A DNA stretch of 64,000 nt from positions 16,999,430 to 17,063,429 of the forward strand of contig CM055828.1 of the NCBI GenBank assembly GCA_029582265.1, given 5' to 3'. Position numbers and translations under genes: made by a program. The notes under the pieces were generated by a model, which searched no databases, was not told where the DNA came from, and saw only the letters and a program-made list of their open reading frames with translations. This document shows positions 25,301-36,100 of this stretch, one piece after another. The number at the start of each line of letters is the position of its first letter. Position 1 is the stretch's first letter. Origin of the DNA: Zoroaster sp. YZ-2022. Taxonomy: Eukaryota; Echinodermata; Asteroidea; Forcipulatida; Zoroasteridae.

Positions 25301-25820
25301 AATATTTGATGAGATATTCAAAAGGATCCAAATGTCTCCCTAATTTCCAAGGTAAATGTCTGTAGCTCTTAGGTCTGACACAACCCAATCACAAGAGCCA
25401 AATAGTAGTAGCAACTGCAGCTAGGAAAATGGTGTCATATTTAACATCCCCTGCGCGCACGACCACTCAGTAAGGGAATTGGCTTGCAGCTGTTAATAGA
25501 CCAATTACTTGTATACGTTATCAAAGTCTTACTTTATTGATATTGAAGTCTGTTTGTCTGCTTGTCCCTTCTTGTGATTCCTCATCCTCATTACCACTCA
25601 CAGGTGCTGATGAGTCTCTAGCGCCCTCTTTGACTGATGGAACAACCTCTTTGACCTCAGGTATGACCTCTGTTTGTGTAGGGTTGACCTCTTTGACCTC
25701 GGGTAGGACTCCCATTCGGGTTGGGGTTGCCTCCTTTTCTTGTTTATCATTATTTTCTTCCTCATTTTCCGTGCTCCCGACAGATATATGTTGTACAACC
25801 TTATTCTTACTGGTTGCCAT
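15742..25820 (-). CDS. CARF: Calcium-responsive transcription factor (CARF/ALS2CR8 family), complete, 11 coding exons
   Basis: This is a nuclear DNA-binding protein; the vertebrate member binds a calcium-response element in the BDNF promoter. Exons in transcript order: 25533-25820, 24658-24799, 24141-24337, 23190-23379, 21775-21886, 20968-21114, 20241-20429, 19127-19280, 18539-18749, 17748-17869, 15742-16305. All junctions are GT-AG and the sum is 2316 nt (771 aa), close to the vertebrate 725 aa. The conserved core lies at about residues 200-450: [16 protein letters not shown] (240-247), [15 protein letters not shown] (255-269), [12 protein letters not shown] (278-289), [18 protein letters not shown] (305-322), FYVQLP (360-365) and [11 protein letters not shown] (436-446). 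The N-terminus is acidic with PEVKEV repeats. The C-terminus is a tandem acidic repeat region ending with basic RKHAR. The start has a strong context (ACCATGG). Identification rests on remembered family motifs and was not searched. Confidence 0.9.
16419..17247. mobile_element. hAT-like MITE in a CARF intron, carrying a SINE
   Basis: The ends are agtgctgaactagtagtgcgat and atcgcccagcact, with inner tactcgggagtagtaattgc and gcgagtaattgc as inverted repeats. The flanks are cgacacat on the left and agacacat on the right, seven of eight bases alike, which fits the 8-bp duplication of hAT elements. A SINE at 16567-16945 lies inside it. Confidence 0.55.
16567..16945 (+). mobile_element. tRNA-derived SINE, single head
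   Basis: The degenerate A box region is tggtcgagcggtttagtgc and the B box is GGGTTCGAATCCC. The common body follows (ccttgagcaagacacttta, ctccccagggagctgagatg, gcgctatataagtcc) and then an (ATT)n tail. The tRNA head differs from the dimeric copies, so at least two subfamilies exist. Confidence 0.85.
18996..19075 (-). repeat. tRNA-Thr-like sequence (SINE head or pseudo-tRNA)
   Basis: On the minus strand this reads GGGAGTAGCTCAGTTGGTGG (A box), an anticodon-like loop CTCGTAA (CGT, threonine), then GAGTTTGAACCCCC (degenerate B box). The acceptor stem does not pair well and the 3' end runs into intron sequence. I take it as a tRNA-derived repeat fragment in the CARF intron next to the exon at 19127. 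Confidence 0.55.
19475..20190. mobile_element. CCCTTTAAAGGGACA-type MITE interrupted by a LINE
   Basis: The left end is cctttaaagggacactatca and the right end is atattgtccctttaaagggg. The inner family sequence runs to gccctgttgattgtca near 19678, then a LINE tail intervenes, and the last MITE bases follow at about 20166. The element sits in the CARF intron between the exons at 19127 and 20241. Confidence 0.75.
19679..20166 (+). mobile_element. CR1/L2-like LINE 3' fragment
   Basis: Frames encode [75 protein letters not shown] and [10 protein letters not shown]. These are the typical C-terminal motifs of CR1/L2-clade reverse transcriptases. A frameshift lies near 19800-19826. The 3' end has a short tandem tail (tgcaatgtaatgtaat) instead of poly(A), as expected for this clade. 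A second copy is at 57915-58250. Confidence 0.8.
20585..20842. mobile_element. Unclassified element with one copy of the 67-bp unit
   Basis: The reverse complement of this segment matches 38470-38680, including gcacatgttgttag, gggcagcgatagtg, cggaatatctccag and cgatcattggctg. It contains one copy of the unit (gggctacgatgtgcac and gacactgggtacaaa) that is tandemly amplified at 37962-38505. It lies in the CARF intron between 20430 and 20967. Confidence 0.65.
22465..22649. mobile_element. piggyBac-type MITE (acaggcattt family)
   Basis: The left end is TTAT-CCCTAACCCTC and the right end is GGTTAGGG-TTAA. The inner part has short inverted tgcaacaa/ttgttgca repeats. A second member at 43560-43734 shares ctacaggcatttcaca and ttgcattgagcatggttag. 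Confidence 0.65.
23754..24025. mobile_element. piggyBac-type MITE (aggaaccttcc family)
   Basis: The left end is TTAA-CCCCAACACCCTAGG and the right end is GGTGGTTAGGG-TTAA. Close relatives are at 39632-39889 and, in the opposite orientation, 51775-52038. All share ggaaccttcctgaatcctcc and gccaggtagtaactttg. Confidence 0.75.
24480..24625 (-). mobile_element. tRNA-derived SINE fragment
   Basis: On the minus strand a B box GTGGGTTCGAATCCCACC is preceded by ggaaagcaggaggtc and followed by a non-tRNA body (gcctgtgtagttttttcaca). The A box half is missing. It lies in the CARF intron adjoining the exon at 24658. Confidence 0.6.
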
Positions 25821-25943
25821 GGTAATTCAGATCTTGAAGGTATGTTTTCTCCAAGAGTCTGAAGTTGAAAACAAACAAAAAACATGAACAAGAAAAAGGT
25901 CAGAAGGTCATTGAAATAAAACTAAGCATTGCAGTCCTATCAT

Positions 25944-26388
25944 CAGACCTCCCAACATTCAGTTTTCAAAAATAGTACTTTCTGTAACGTATACAACACG
26001 TGTGTGTACAGTCTGCATACATATCATGTGTACAGAAGGTACGCTTCCACAGAGTATCAGTTTGCATGCACGTTGTCTATTCATAAACTAGTTGACAGTC
26101 CCTCCTTTGCCCTTCAGAGATCGAACGTATTACAGTGAATGTGATTATGCGGACCGCACGACCGGGAACAGACCACACAGGAATAGGCTGTGTTAAGTCT
26201 TGCCCATGAGACTTGCACGGCCTATGGCGCGCAAAATAAAAAAATAACAAATTAAAAAAAGATTTTTTAAAAAAACTTTAAAAACGGCATTGTCAAAAAT
26301 CGTACAAATGAAGAATAAAATCGTAAAAGCGTAAAATGGGTGAAAAATCGTAAAAAGTACGCCAAAATCGTACATGTTGGGAGGTCTG
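25944..26388. mobile_element. TIR element with TATCAT target duplication
   Basis: The ends cagacctcccaaca and tgttgggaggtctg are perfect 14-bp inverted repeats. Directly outside both ends stands tatcat (25938-25943 and 26389-26394). The inner part is AT-rich with repeated aaaatcgta. It lies just upstream of the first CARF coding exon, probably within a 5' intron. Confidence 0.7.
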
Positions 26389-27170
26389 TATCATGTTTAT
26401 CAATTGAGTAACTTACTTTACAGGCCGAGTGCTTTTGGTTATTTCAGGAACCGAATACCTGAAATTAGAAATCTTTGGATACCTGGGTACCCATATATAC
26501 CGTAAACAATTTTGTAAAAACACATAAATACTCCCGAATGTACAATTACCCACAGGAAAACAATAATTATTCTACTACTGTAAGCTACTGCCTTAAACGG
26601 ATGGTACAAAAATTGGTAAGTTTACCAAATTATTAAATAAACCAATTTTTATCTATAAAAAGGTGCTTCATAAGAAGCGCTTTCATCTTAGTGAAAAAAA
26701 GGAATGTTAATTACCACTGCTGGATAGCAACTGTTTGTTAAGCAAAAAACATTGTTATCTCAAAAACGTGGGTGCCCATTCTGTTGGTTTTATTATATTT
26801 CTTGAAAACTAGATGGTTGAAATAAATGTAACTACCAAAGTTGTACCTTCCCTAAGAAAAGTTTTTATTAAAAATAAAATGTACCATTAACTTTAATGTT
26901 AAATGTTATTTTCCTACAGGCCTAATATTAAAGTTAAATTAAAGTGAGTGTTCTTTGTTAATTTTGTTTCAGAATGAAATGGCAATAACTTAATGTAATC
27001 AGATGAAAAGTTACCAGGTATTTAATAATATGTATCAATGTTTTGCGGTCACCCGTTTTGGCAGTGCCAATGGCCGGCAGCGTCTTCCTTTGTTGAATCA
27101 TCAAATTAACATCAAGATTGCGAGAACGTGCACAAAAATATGAACATGATGAAAAAAGGCAATAATTTAC

Positions 27171-27215
27171 CTTTGAATACGTCGCCATTTTTTCTTCTGA
27201 CATGTCTGACAAAGA
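27171..27215 (-). other. Candidate CARF 5' non-coding exon
   Basis: On the minus strand a short open stretch with ATGTCAGAAG and ATGGCGACG ends in a clean donor (AAAG|gtaaat). An acceptor (caacttcag) at about 25861 precedes the main CARF start, so splicing 27171 to 25860 is plausible. The frame from this ATG would not join the CARF frame, so it would be leader sequence or an upstream ORF. A similar donor-bounded stretch lies near 27383-27440. Confidence 0.3.
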
Positions 27216-27754
27216 GCCTTTTTAAAAAGCAATAAATACCCAATTTTCTGGCTACACTTGTCTTAACTTCCACATAAAACTCGAACAAATGGCTAACAGT
27301 AACAGTAACACATTTGTTTTAACATCTAAACAAAAATACCCGGTAAGATTTCAAGTAATAATTCTGAAAACGAGACAACTGACCTCGTCTTGAGATTCCA
27401 CCTCGTCCTGATATGATCGATGATTGATGATCCATAGAACATGCACCAAGCTCTTGTTTCATCTTGCATTATTTGGACAATAAACAGTCTGGCCCCACTG
27501 GCTTCGATCTTTTATTGTACAAAACTCCATAGTCGAGAAAGGGTTTCGCTGGTAGCGTTGCATTATTTAAACGTGTAGATGGTGTTCCCACATGGTGGCG
27601 CTATTCAGAATACCTCGAAGTGTAATTTCATCACATTTTACACAATCTGTCACTTTTTGTATTATGAAAATACCATCGTAATTTAATTATTATTTTATAT
27701 TTTTTTTAACCAACAGAATATGAGATTGTGTCCTAAATGTTTGCCTTAATGGGG

Positions 27755-27960
27755 CAGTATCATTATCACAGCAGACTTTCAACACGGGCATGGAATTGAT
27801 GTCCTAGTTTCAGATAAACAAAGTGAGTGAAAATTACTGGCTCATTTATTTATACAGCAGCAACGGTAATATGACCTTATCATGTGGTGTGGTTAATCTA
27901 AAACTATAACTCCGATTCCATGCCCTGTTGATCATGACGATATTGTCCCTTTAAAGGGAA
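27755..27960. mobile_element. CCCTTTAAAGGGACA-type MITE, uninterrupted
   Basis: This uninterrupted family member runs from ggggcagtatcattatcaca to atattgtccctttaaaggga. It shows what the interrupted copies at 13590 and 19475 looked like before insertion. Confidence 0.75.
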
Positions 27961-28454
27961 GGTACAACATTGGTATTTGGTAACATACATTCATTTTAAC
28001 CCTCTAGTTTCACAGAATATCCCATAAAATTATAACCTATGAAAGTTTCATAAAAAAAGAGCTCACGTTTTTTTATATCTATGTATTTGGCAACTTTTAG
28101 AAAATTCAAAATAACAATTCCTGTCTTCTCTACAAAGATGAAAGCACTCAAGACAAAATAATTTCTCAGGATGACTGTTCCGTACTGTACCATCAATTAT
28201 AAAGTCGACAATCATTTGATAATATGGTATGTACCAATGCTGAACCTTCCATTAAATCAAATTTAATGATTCTAGGTCCACAAGTCATCGTGGTATGAAT
28301 GTACATGTACATAATGACCTTCATCCAAGCACAGAAATGACCAGCATGTGGTTATTCTATAACGTTTCTTTCAAAGTTACCCCATATTCCCCTTCAGAGG
28401 GTTTGACAGATGGGTGGGCACTTTTATAGAATGGGTAAATATTGTGTAAATGTA

Positions 28455-28722
28455 TACTACTCAAAACAATTTAGGGAACACCGGATTTTTAACATCAAAT
28501 AGGTTTGAAATGTTCCATGAACCGGGATTTTTATTTGCAACCCCCCCTCTCTCTTTTAGTAGTCATGTCATGAAATGTGTAATCACTACATGCATCCTTT
28601 ATCATCTGTTTCATTGTGCAGTTGTTTCTCATCAATTCTGTGAAACATTGTGTTTATCTGAAATAAAGGATCTTGCTTTAACTGAGATTATTCCGGTGTT
28701 CCCTAAACTGTTTTGAGTAGTA
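28455..28722. mobile_element. Tc1/mariner-type MITE
   Basis: The left end tactactcaaaacaatttag and the right end ctaaactgttttgagtagta are 30-bp inverted repeats with one mismatch, and TA stands on both sides. TA duplication is typical of Tc1/mariner. The 88-codon frame crossing it is the MITE itself and has no coding support. Confidence 0.85.
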
Positions 28723-28724
28723 TA

Positions 28725-30030
28725 TATACCCACTCTAAACAGCACCCTACATGTACCTCAAAAAGGTTTGTCCTTTGGTCATTTTATAATTTATTAGCAA
28801 TCATAAGAAAATGAACAAACACAAAATAACAGAAATTTAAATGAATCTAACAAACAATGAACTCCTTTTATTTCTTAGATACGCCAGCTTGCACCACATT
28901 CCAAACGTAACTCATACAGTAAAATGTCGATAAATAAACTCTGGGGACAAAAGGAAATATTGGCTAACCAGGGTATAATACCTGAACTGCCGGTGTTGTG
29001 TTGTATCTGTGATGTTCTACTGACAAAATGCTACACAAGAGACTATCTCGGCTTATGACACAGAATCGATGGGTGAATTTGACCATTGTGTACTACACTA
29101 TATACTTGATCCAGAAACACAACGCCTGAATGAAATTCCTATTCCTAGGTCAACAGATACTGTAGGTTTGGTCTGCGCATCCACACACTGTTTTTGTGTA
29201 CACATCAATATCATTCAGAACAGAGTTTCTTTACATCCAGAAATGCATGGACATTTGTTCAATAAACAAAGTTAACAAACAATCAACTCCATCCACATCA
29301 AGTATTTGACCAATGAATACAATTTTTTTTATCCTCAATGGAAAATCCTACGTAGCAGTAGTTGTTTGGTTTAATCCAAGGCTCATCATGCATACATTCA
29401 ACTTGAACTACGAGTGAGATTGTGTTGGAATTGTTCATGGGTCAACTTAGTATTGGAGAATTGTCAACTGCAAACCAGGAAACTGGGCTTAAAAGTATTT
29501 AACAGATCTTTGTCTATGTGCATCCATCTTATCACTCTTCCATACAACTCTGTGTGACCAAACTGAGGCTGGCAGGAAAATAGGCTGGCCCCTTTATTAA
29601 ATGCATTGGGAATCAGTGCTATAATCATACTTGCGCACAGGGAAACTGACCAATTCTAATTCAAATCAAATGTCATTCAGCCGCCAAGCAGAAAGTTTGC
29701 TCACAATTTTTTTTGATGACTTTCCAGATTTACAAAATGCATGTTTTGTTATGACTGGTTTGGCTTTCATTTTGCTTACATAAATATTCAACAAAAATAT
29801 TTTCTGCTTGGCATCTCCTTGGAACTGGTTCATGTTGGATCAATCTTTACTTATATTATTTTCAGTGCATGCAGACATCCAGATGAATGATTTTTTTTGG
29901 TGCAAACCCACCTCAGACACTGAACCCAAATATTCCAAATTCAATTTCCTGAAGATTTTGAATGCACAGCAAACTGGTTTCTTTCCCTTATTGCATATCT
30001 ATATAAGTTTAATTAAAAATGACAGTTGGT
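28725..30030. other. no gene seen downstream of ATP5PB
   Basis: This is AT-rich sequence with short chance frames only. It may include an alternative long 3' UTR of ATP5PB. Confidence 0.4.
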
Positions 30031-30037
30031 TAACAAC

Positions 30038-30043
30038 TTTATT
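30038..30043 (-). promoter_or_regulatory. Poly(A) signal AATAAA for ATP5PB
   Basis: TTTATT on the plus strand lies about 90 nt beyond the ATP5PB stop codon. It is the nearest canonical signal; the cleavage site cannot be fixed from sequence alone. Confidence 0.45.
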
Positions 30044-30133
30044 AAAACCACGAATCTTTTGTACAGAATTTTTTCTTTTCTTCAAGTTAAGCATTGACTA
30101 GAAGCCTTCATAACCCCCGATGCGATGAACTCA

Positions 30134-33100
30134 TCATGCAGTTGACATAGACTTCAGATTTGATATACACTTTCCAAGAATGTCCTTCTCCTGTGAAAAG
30201 AGCAAACAAATATAACATTGACCAAATTTGATATGTCCCCACTCATTAGTAATGAGAATTCTTTTGCCCATTAGACTGGTTAGACTTGAAATTCAGACTC
30301 CACGTCAAGTTTAACTCCCATTTTTAGTGACTGAAACTTTGAATTGAACCACTATGATTCAAGACTCGGTCTGGGTCTTGACACAGGGATTCTAGGGCTG
30401 TGCCAGGTATCCGGATACCCGACCGAAACTGTCATTACCCGGTTCTATTTTTCGGTTCCAATTACCCGTAAATGACTTTTTAAAATTCGGACTTAACATT
30501 TGAGCGGAGTGAACAGAAATTTATCACTCTTTGAACAAAATTTGTTCACTCTTGAATAATTGTCTTTTACAGACAATTATCTTTAAATTCAAGAGATTAC
30601 ACTCCAATAAAGCCTTTGTAGTATTTTACGGACATTTTCTGTACACTTTTCTCCAACTGTTTGTGATACATTGTATCGAATTGTTAAGGCTGCAAAGGGC
30701 CTGGTAGCGGCTGCTTCAAACAACTTATCAAACCAGCAGCACAGGAGGGAATGTTTGCCTAATTGTTTTACTTTAATAAAAACGACACAGTAAAGAAAAG
30801 ATCAATTTAAGTATGGTATCTTCTGTATTATCAAGGTCAATTTTGTTACCATTTACAGTACATGAAAACGGGAATCCAGGTATCCAAAGTTTCCTGATTT
30901 TGGGTATCCGGTTCCAAAAATATCCGAAAACGCACACCCCTAAGGGATTCCGGCTCAAACCTTGACTACTGAGTACTCGAATACAAGTCTAGTTGCCAAT
31001 AATGCAACACGAATCCATCCAATGCACAACAATGGAATATACAGGAATATACAATATGCTATCAACACAGACAACATATGATACTCCACTGAGGTTATAG
31101 AACATATAGATGCATCTGCTAGCGAAAATCACCCATTTGATGAACCCAGGCACCAACTGTAGGCTCATCAGAGGCAGCTCATAGCTAATGGTATTATTGA
31201 TGATGCAACAGCAAGCAGTTTCAACCCCCAGCGTCCTGTAACTGCTAGCTGACATTACAACATCTCAAACCATGAGGAATTCTCAAGCAACAGCTTGGAG
31301 GCAGCTGACCGCCATCATTAGTCCTGTAGGAGTTTGTGATCCCTGAAGAGTGAAACTAAGGATACTGGGTGCAGTGTATCGCTGTATACATTGTGGATTT
31401 GCAATTGATCATCAATCCTGCATTACAAGATAATCTTGAGACGGAGGGTGCCCTGCAACCTGAAACCACCTCTACTCTTGTGTTTGACAATACAAACATA
31501 TTGCTGCTGTCTTCTTGGAGTGTTAAGGAGAATACAACACGTGAATGCAAAGAACAATAGACTTAAATCCATCTGATGTGCTTCTCCAGGAAATGCATAA
31601 ATGCACGTAGCAAGTATTGGCGTGAAATGGATGGTGCCCTACAACCTGGAGCAGACTAAACCACCTCTACCCTAGTGTTGGAAAATACAAACATATTGCT
31701 GCTGTCTTCATGTAGTCTTAGGAGAATACAACATGTGAATGCAAAGAACAATAGACTTATCCAACCCAATGTGTATTGAATGTTGTACAGCAGAGTAACT
31801 GTGGTCTTCCTTTGAGAGTCTCAGAGATCGGTGAGTTTCATTAATGATGTAATTAAGTAGATCTGTTTGTAAACAGTGTTCCTAGAGTCATTCAGTAGTT
31901 TAATCTCTAGCGTAGTTTCAGCAATGATGACCATTTTCTATCTGTTTGTAAACAGTGTTCCTAGAGTCATTCAGTAGTTTAATCTCTAGCGTAGTTTCAG
32001 CAATGATGACCATTTTGTAAACAGTGTTCCCAGAATCATTCAGTAGTTTAATCTCTAGCGTAGTTTCAGCAATGATGACCATTTTCTATCTGTTTGTAAA
32101 CAGTGTTCAGTAGTTTAATCTATAGTGTAGTTTCAACAATGATGACCATTTTCTATCTGTTTGTAAACGGTGTTCCTAGAGTCATTCAGTAGTTTAATCT
32201 CTAGCGTAGTTTCAGCAACGATGACCATTTTCTATCTGTTTGTAAAGAATGTTCAGTAGTTTAATCTCCAGCGTAGTTTCAGCAACGATGACCATTTTCT
32301 ATCTGTTTGTAAACAGTGTTCCTAGAGTCATTCAGTAGTTTAATCTCTAGCGTAGTTTCAGCAAAGTTTCTTCAAAGATGATGTATATTTGTAATTACAT
32401 TGTAGATACATGTATCTCAGTACATAATTTTTTTTCCTATGCTATCATTGTATATTGTTTGTATTCATGTTTTTTCTTTGTTTCCGCGCCTTGAGCGCCC
32501 AGCAGGGTGGATATGTGCGCGCTACAAATCTTTATTATTATTATTATTATTATTAATGCCATGCCATTCACTAACATGATAAGCAACTAGATCCATTACA
32601 TAATGCACTGTGGCCTGCCTGAATGTGGGTAACCATGATCAGAGTGGCTTCCATGTGGCCTCCATGTGGAGGAGGGTTAATAGAGTGCTTTATACAGATG
32701 CTTTTTAGGGTTTAACATCAACCCTCCTGTTTGTTAATTGAATGGTTTTGAATGGTAAAGGTACTATGCCAGCGTGTTGAATGCTTTCCAAATGTGGTGA
32801 ATGCATATTAACTGTACATGACATTGTTATCTACACAGCTAATCCATCATTCATCAACAGACAGTTGTCTAGTTTTGAATGCCCAGTCAATTGGCTGGAA
32901 AATTGTATTGAAGGTGTTAGAATCCAAAGATCAATGTTTTGTTTTTTTGTTTTTTTGGTTCGCTAGGGATTCAAATAGGATTAACAGGGAGATAAAAGTG
33001 CATTATATCTGAATGATCAGAATCTAGATTGGCACTGCTCTCAGCTAGGGGTATTCATGATTCTTGCAATTCATCGTGAGTGAAAGCTGACATTCGATAA

Positions 33101-36100
33101 TGGGGACATTTTTAGGTGTAGCTATCCCATACAAATATATTAAGAGATGGATATTAAGGGCATTTTGTATGTGTGATTTTGCCTACCTGTTGTGGGGTGA
33201 TGCTCTTAATGACGTTCTGTTCGATCCAGCGTACCATGTGAGTCTGCTCCATTTGTTTATTCATCTTATCAAGCTCAACTTGGTAGTCCTGACATGGGCA
33301 GAAAATGGAAATGTATTCAGACAAGAGTAGGAATCAATATTTGAACCCAATGTGAAACACTGCTGGCATATGTGTTCGCAATCATTATAGCTGCGCCCAG
33401 CCTGACCACATGATTCTATGACTGTCAGAGAATCTTTGGTGGCGGTCAGGTCGGCACGCCAATGATGATTGCACGCGTCAGCAGTGTTTCACACCGAGGT
33501 CAAATACCAGTCTACTACACAAATAATAAGGTCACACTTTTAAGCTAGAGTGGGGGAAAAAAAACCACAATAACGAACGGGGGTGTGATTTGACAAAAGA
33601 AAAAAAAAATTCAAGAAAAATGGGTAGTGGGCACCGGGTCTCCCTTGGTCTAGAGGGCAAAGCTCCCTGAACCTCCTGGATGTTTAATTTTGAAGGATTT
33701 AGAGACTCAAACTAGAGGTTTGGACACAATACAGGCTACTTCTTTTCGTCCTTGGTGAGTACTTCTCTTCTTTCAAGACAATTTTGAGGCAAAGAGAAAT
33801 CACAAGCCTGAACAAAGGATTTTATCCCTCTGCAGAGACTTTGAACCTTCCTTGATCAAAAACCATAATAACTTCATAATTCTCTCATTATTCAAATCAA
33901 ATCATTCCCAAATGACCTAAGTGGATTCATGATTGGACAGAATCAACCTTCCCTTCCAAGAAGATCCTAGACTCACTCACCAGTCTCTTCTTGATATCTT
34001 CATTGACCTTGTTTAGTCTGTCACGGAATTCAAGCTCCATCTGCATGGCTACATTTTCCTAGAAGTAGAAGAAAATGACAAGTACGACTTATTGCGGTGA
34101 CACCATGTGAAATGCTCAATTGAGTAGTAATTAGTTCTGGAAAGAACTGGAGGTGCAACTCGACGTTTCGATCAGTATGCTCTGATTGTCCTCAGGAGAA
34201 TGCCGGACTGTGGGGAAGGCTGCTGCTTAAGTAGGCTGCTAGAGGATTACGCGATGACAGGATGCTGGAGGATTGACAGTGAAACTCTAAAATGACAGTG
34301 AAACTCTAAAATGAAATTGAGGGATGTATGCAGTGATTTGCTTTATATCCCATGATTGATTCTTTGCTTGTAGTTTGTATTTGGATTTGAATCTATCCAA
34401 TTACATCATGGGTTGTGTTATACAAATGCATATTCCCTGTTAACCCTCATTTTTCAGAAATATTGTAACTATTCTGTTCTAGAAAGAAAGTAAATAACTG
34501 TCAAATAAGTAAATTAAAAAAATAGTTTACATAGGCATGTAGAAAGATTAATTAGGTTGAGTGAATGAATTTATGAAGCAGCGTGATTAATTAATTGCAA
34601 CCAAATGTATCAAACTTGTGTTGATTATATTTTGAAATATCTCATTTGAAAGTGATTAATACCTCCTTTTTACAAGGAAAAAAGTGAAACATAAAGGAAT
34701 ATAAATCTGTTTCTTTTTAAAATAGCTTGTAGAGCTAGTAAAGAGTAAAATTCTAGTAGTCTGTCAATTGGCTGTAAATTATTTTGTAAGCTGCCGTACT
34801 TCTTGTCATTTTTTTAAAGCCTTCAACAATTGGCTAAATCAACAACTGAAAAAAACAAAAAATCTGTTATGGACCAATCATATTTTTTGAGTAGTGTGAC
34901 TACAGGACATTTTTACACGGACTCCAAAGAAGTTTTAGTTAGAAATCCAAATCCTGAAATTCTGAATTGCAGTTTGAACTTACTTTCCTGGCATCAAAGA
35001 GATAGTTGCGGCCTTCTAATCTCCACTGTTCTTTCTTTTCTTCTTCGATGGCATTTGTCATGACAGCAATGTTCTCACCTTTGTCTGCATTGGCCTGGTC
35101 TAGCATGTCCTGAAAGATGAGAGAAATTTATTAACCCTCCTAAAATAGCTGCACTTTAGTGGCAAGCAGCTATAGAGGTTAAAATCAGTCAACTGCCCGT
35201 TTTGACTGTTGACCCAAATGTGAACACAGGGGCATTTTTGACTGGTTTTCATTTTGACCACCCTGAACAATACCAGACAATGCTTTTTACCATTCAAAAA
35301 CGGTTGACTCATTTTGACCTGTAAATGTACTTACTATATGTAAGGTTTGACAGTGTTTGAGTTTTAAGTGCACTAGATATACCTTGGCAAGTATATCAAC
35401 ATTTTGACTGATTTTGACCCTTGCAGTAGTAGGAGGGTTAATGTACTTACTACACGTAAGGTTTGACAGTGTTTGACTTTTAAGTGCACTAGATATACCT
35501 TGACAAGTATATCAACATTTTGACTGATTTTGACCCTTACAGTCACAGAAGTATCCACATTGTTACTATACATATTGATTGTTCCTTGTGTAAGTTAAGG
35601 TTGTGTGCAGTTGAGAATACAGCATGGTGTTAGGATTTGGAATAGATGTTGAAATTGTACTATCCTTTACTACAATGTATCTTGCAATGTCACTAATGCA
35701 CTTTTTGTTTTGCGTGGCCAGTTGACCTACTATCCAGATTCTTGAACTGCAGCCCAACATGAATACCATGCTTCTTATGTTATCTAACAATGGCTCAATA
35801 CATTCTGCAGCCTCAGATAAATTTCACGCTGCTTATGTAATCTAGCAATGGTTCAATATGAATAACATTCTACAGCCTCACAGAAACGTACCATGCTTCT
35901 TATGTAATCCAGCGAAGGCTGAATAGACTTCTTCGCAAATAATACAACGCACACACTGACTTGCATCAAACTGCAAAACTGACCTTACCTTCACAGAAAT
36001 TGTCTGTCAGTGTTATAAGTTACAACTACAATGAACAAAAGTCATGTTTTCCAATATATTTTGTGCTCAGTTTAACTGTTATCCTGCGTGGAGCGACGAT

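Noticed and set aside
27171..27212. Start codon of CARF at the upstream MSDMSEEK frame
   Set aside because: Joining its donor to the acceptor at about 25860 gives a frame that stops and does not enter the CARF exons. The ATG at 25820 has a strong context and the right frame.
28450..28716. 88-codon plus-strand ORF as a gene
   Set aside because: It coincides with a MITE bounded by 30-bp inverted repeats and TA.
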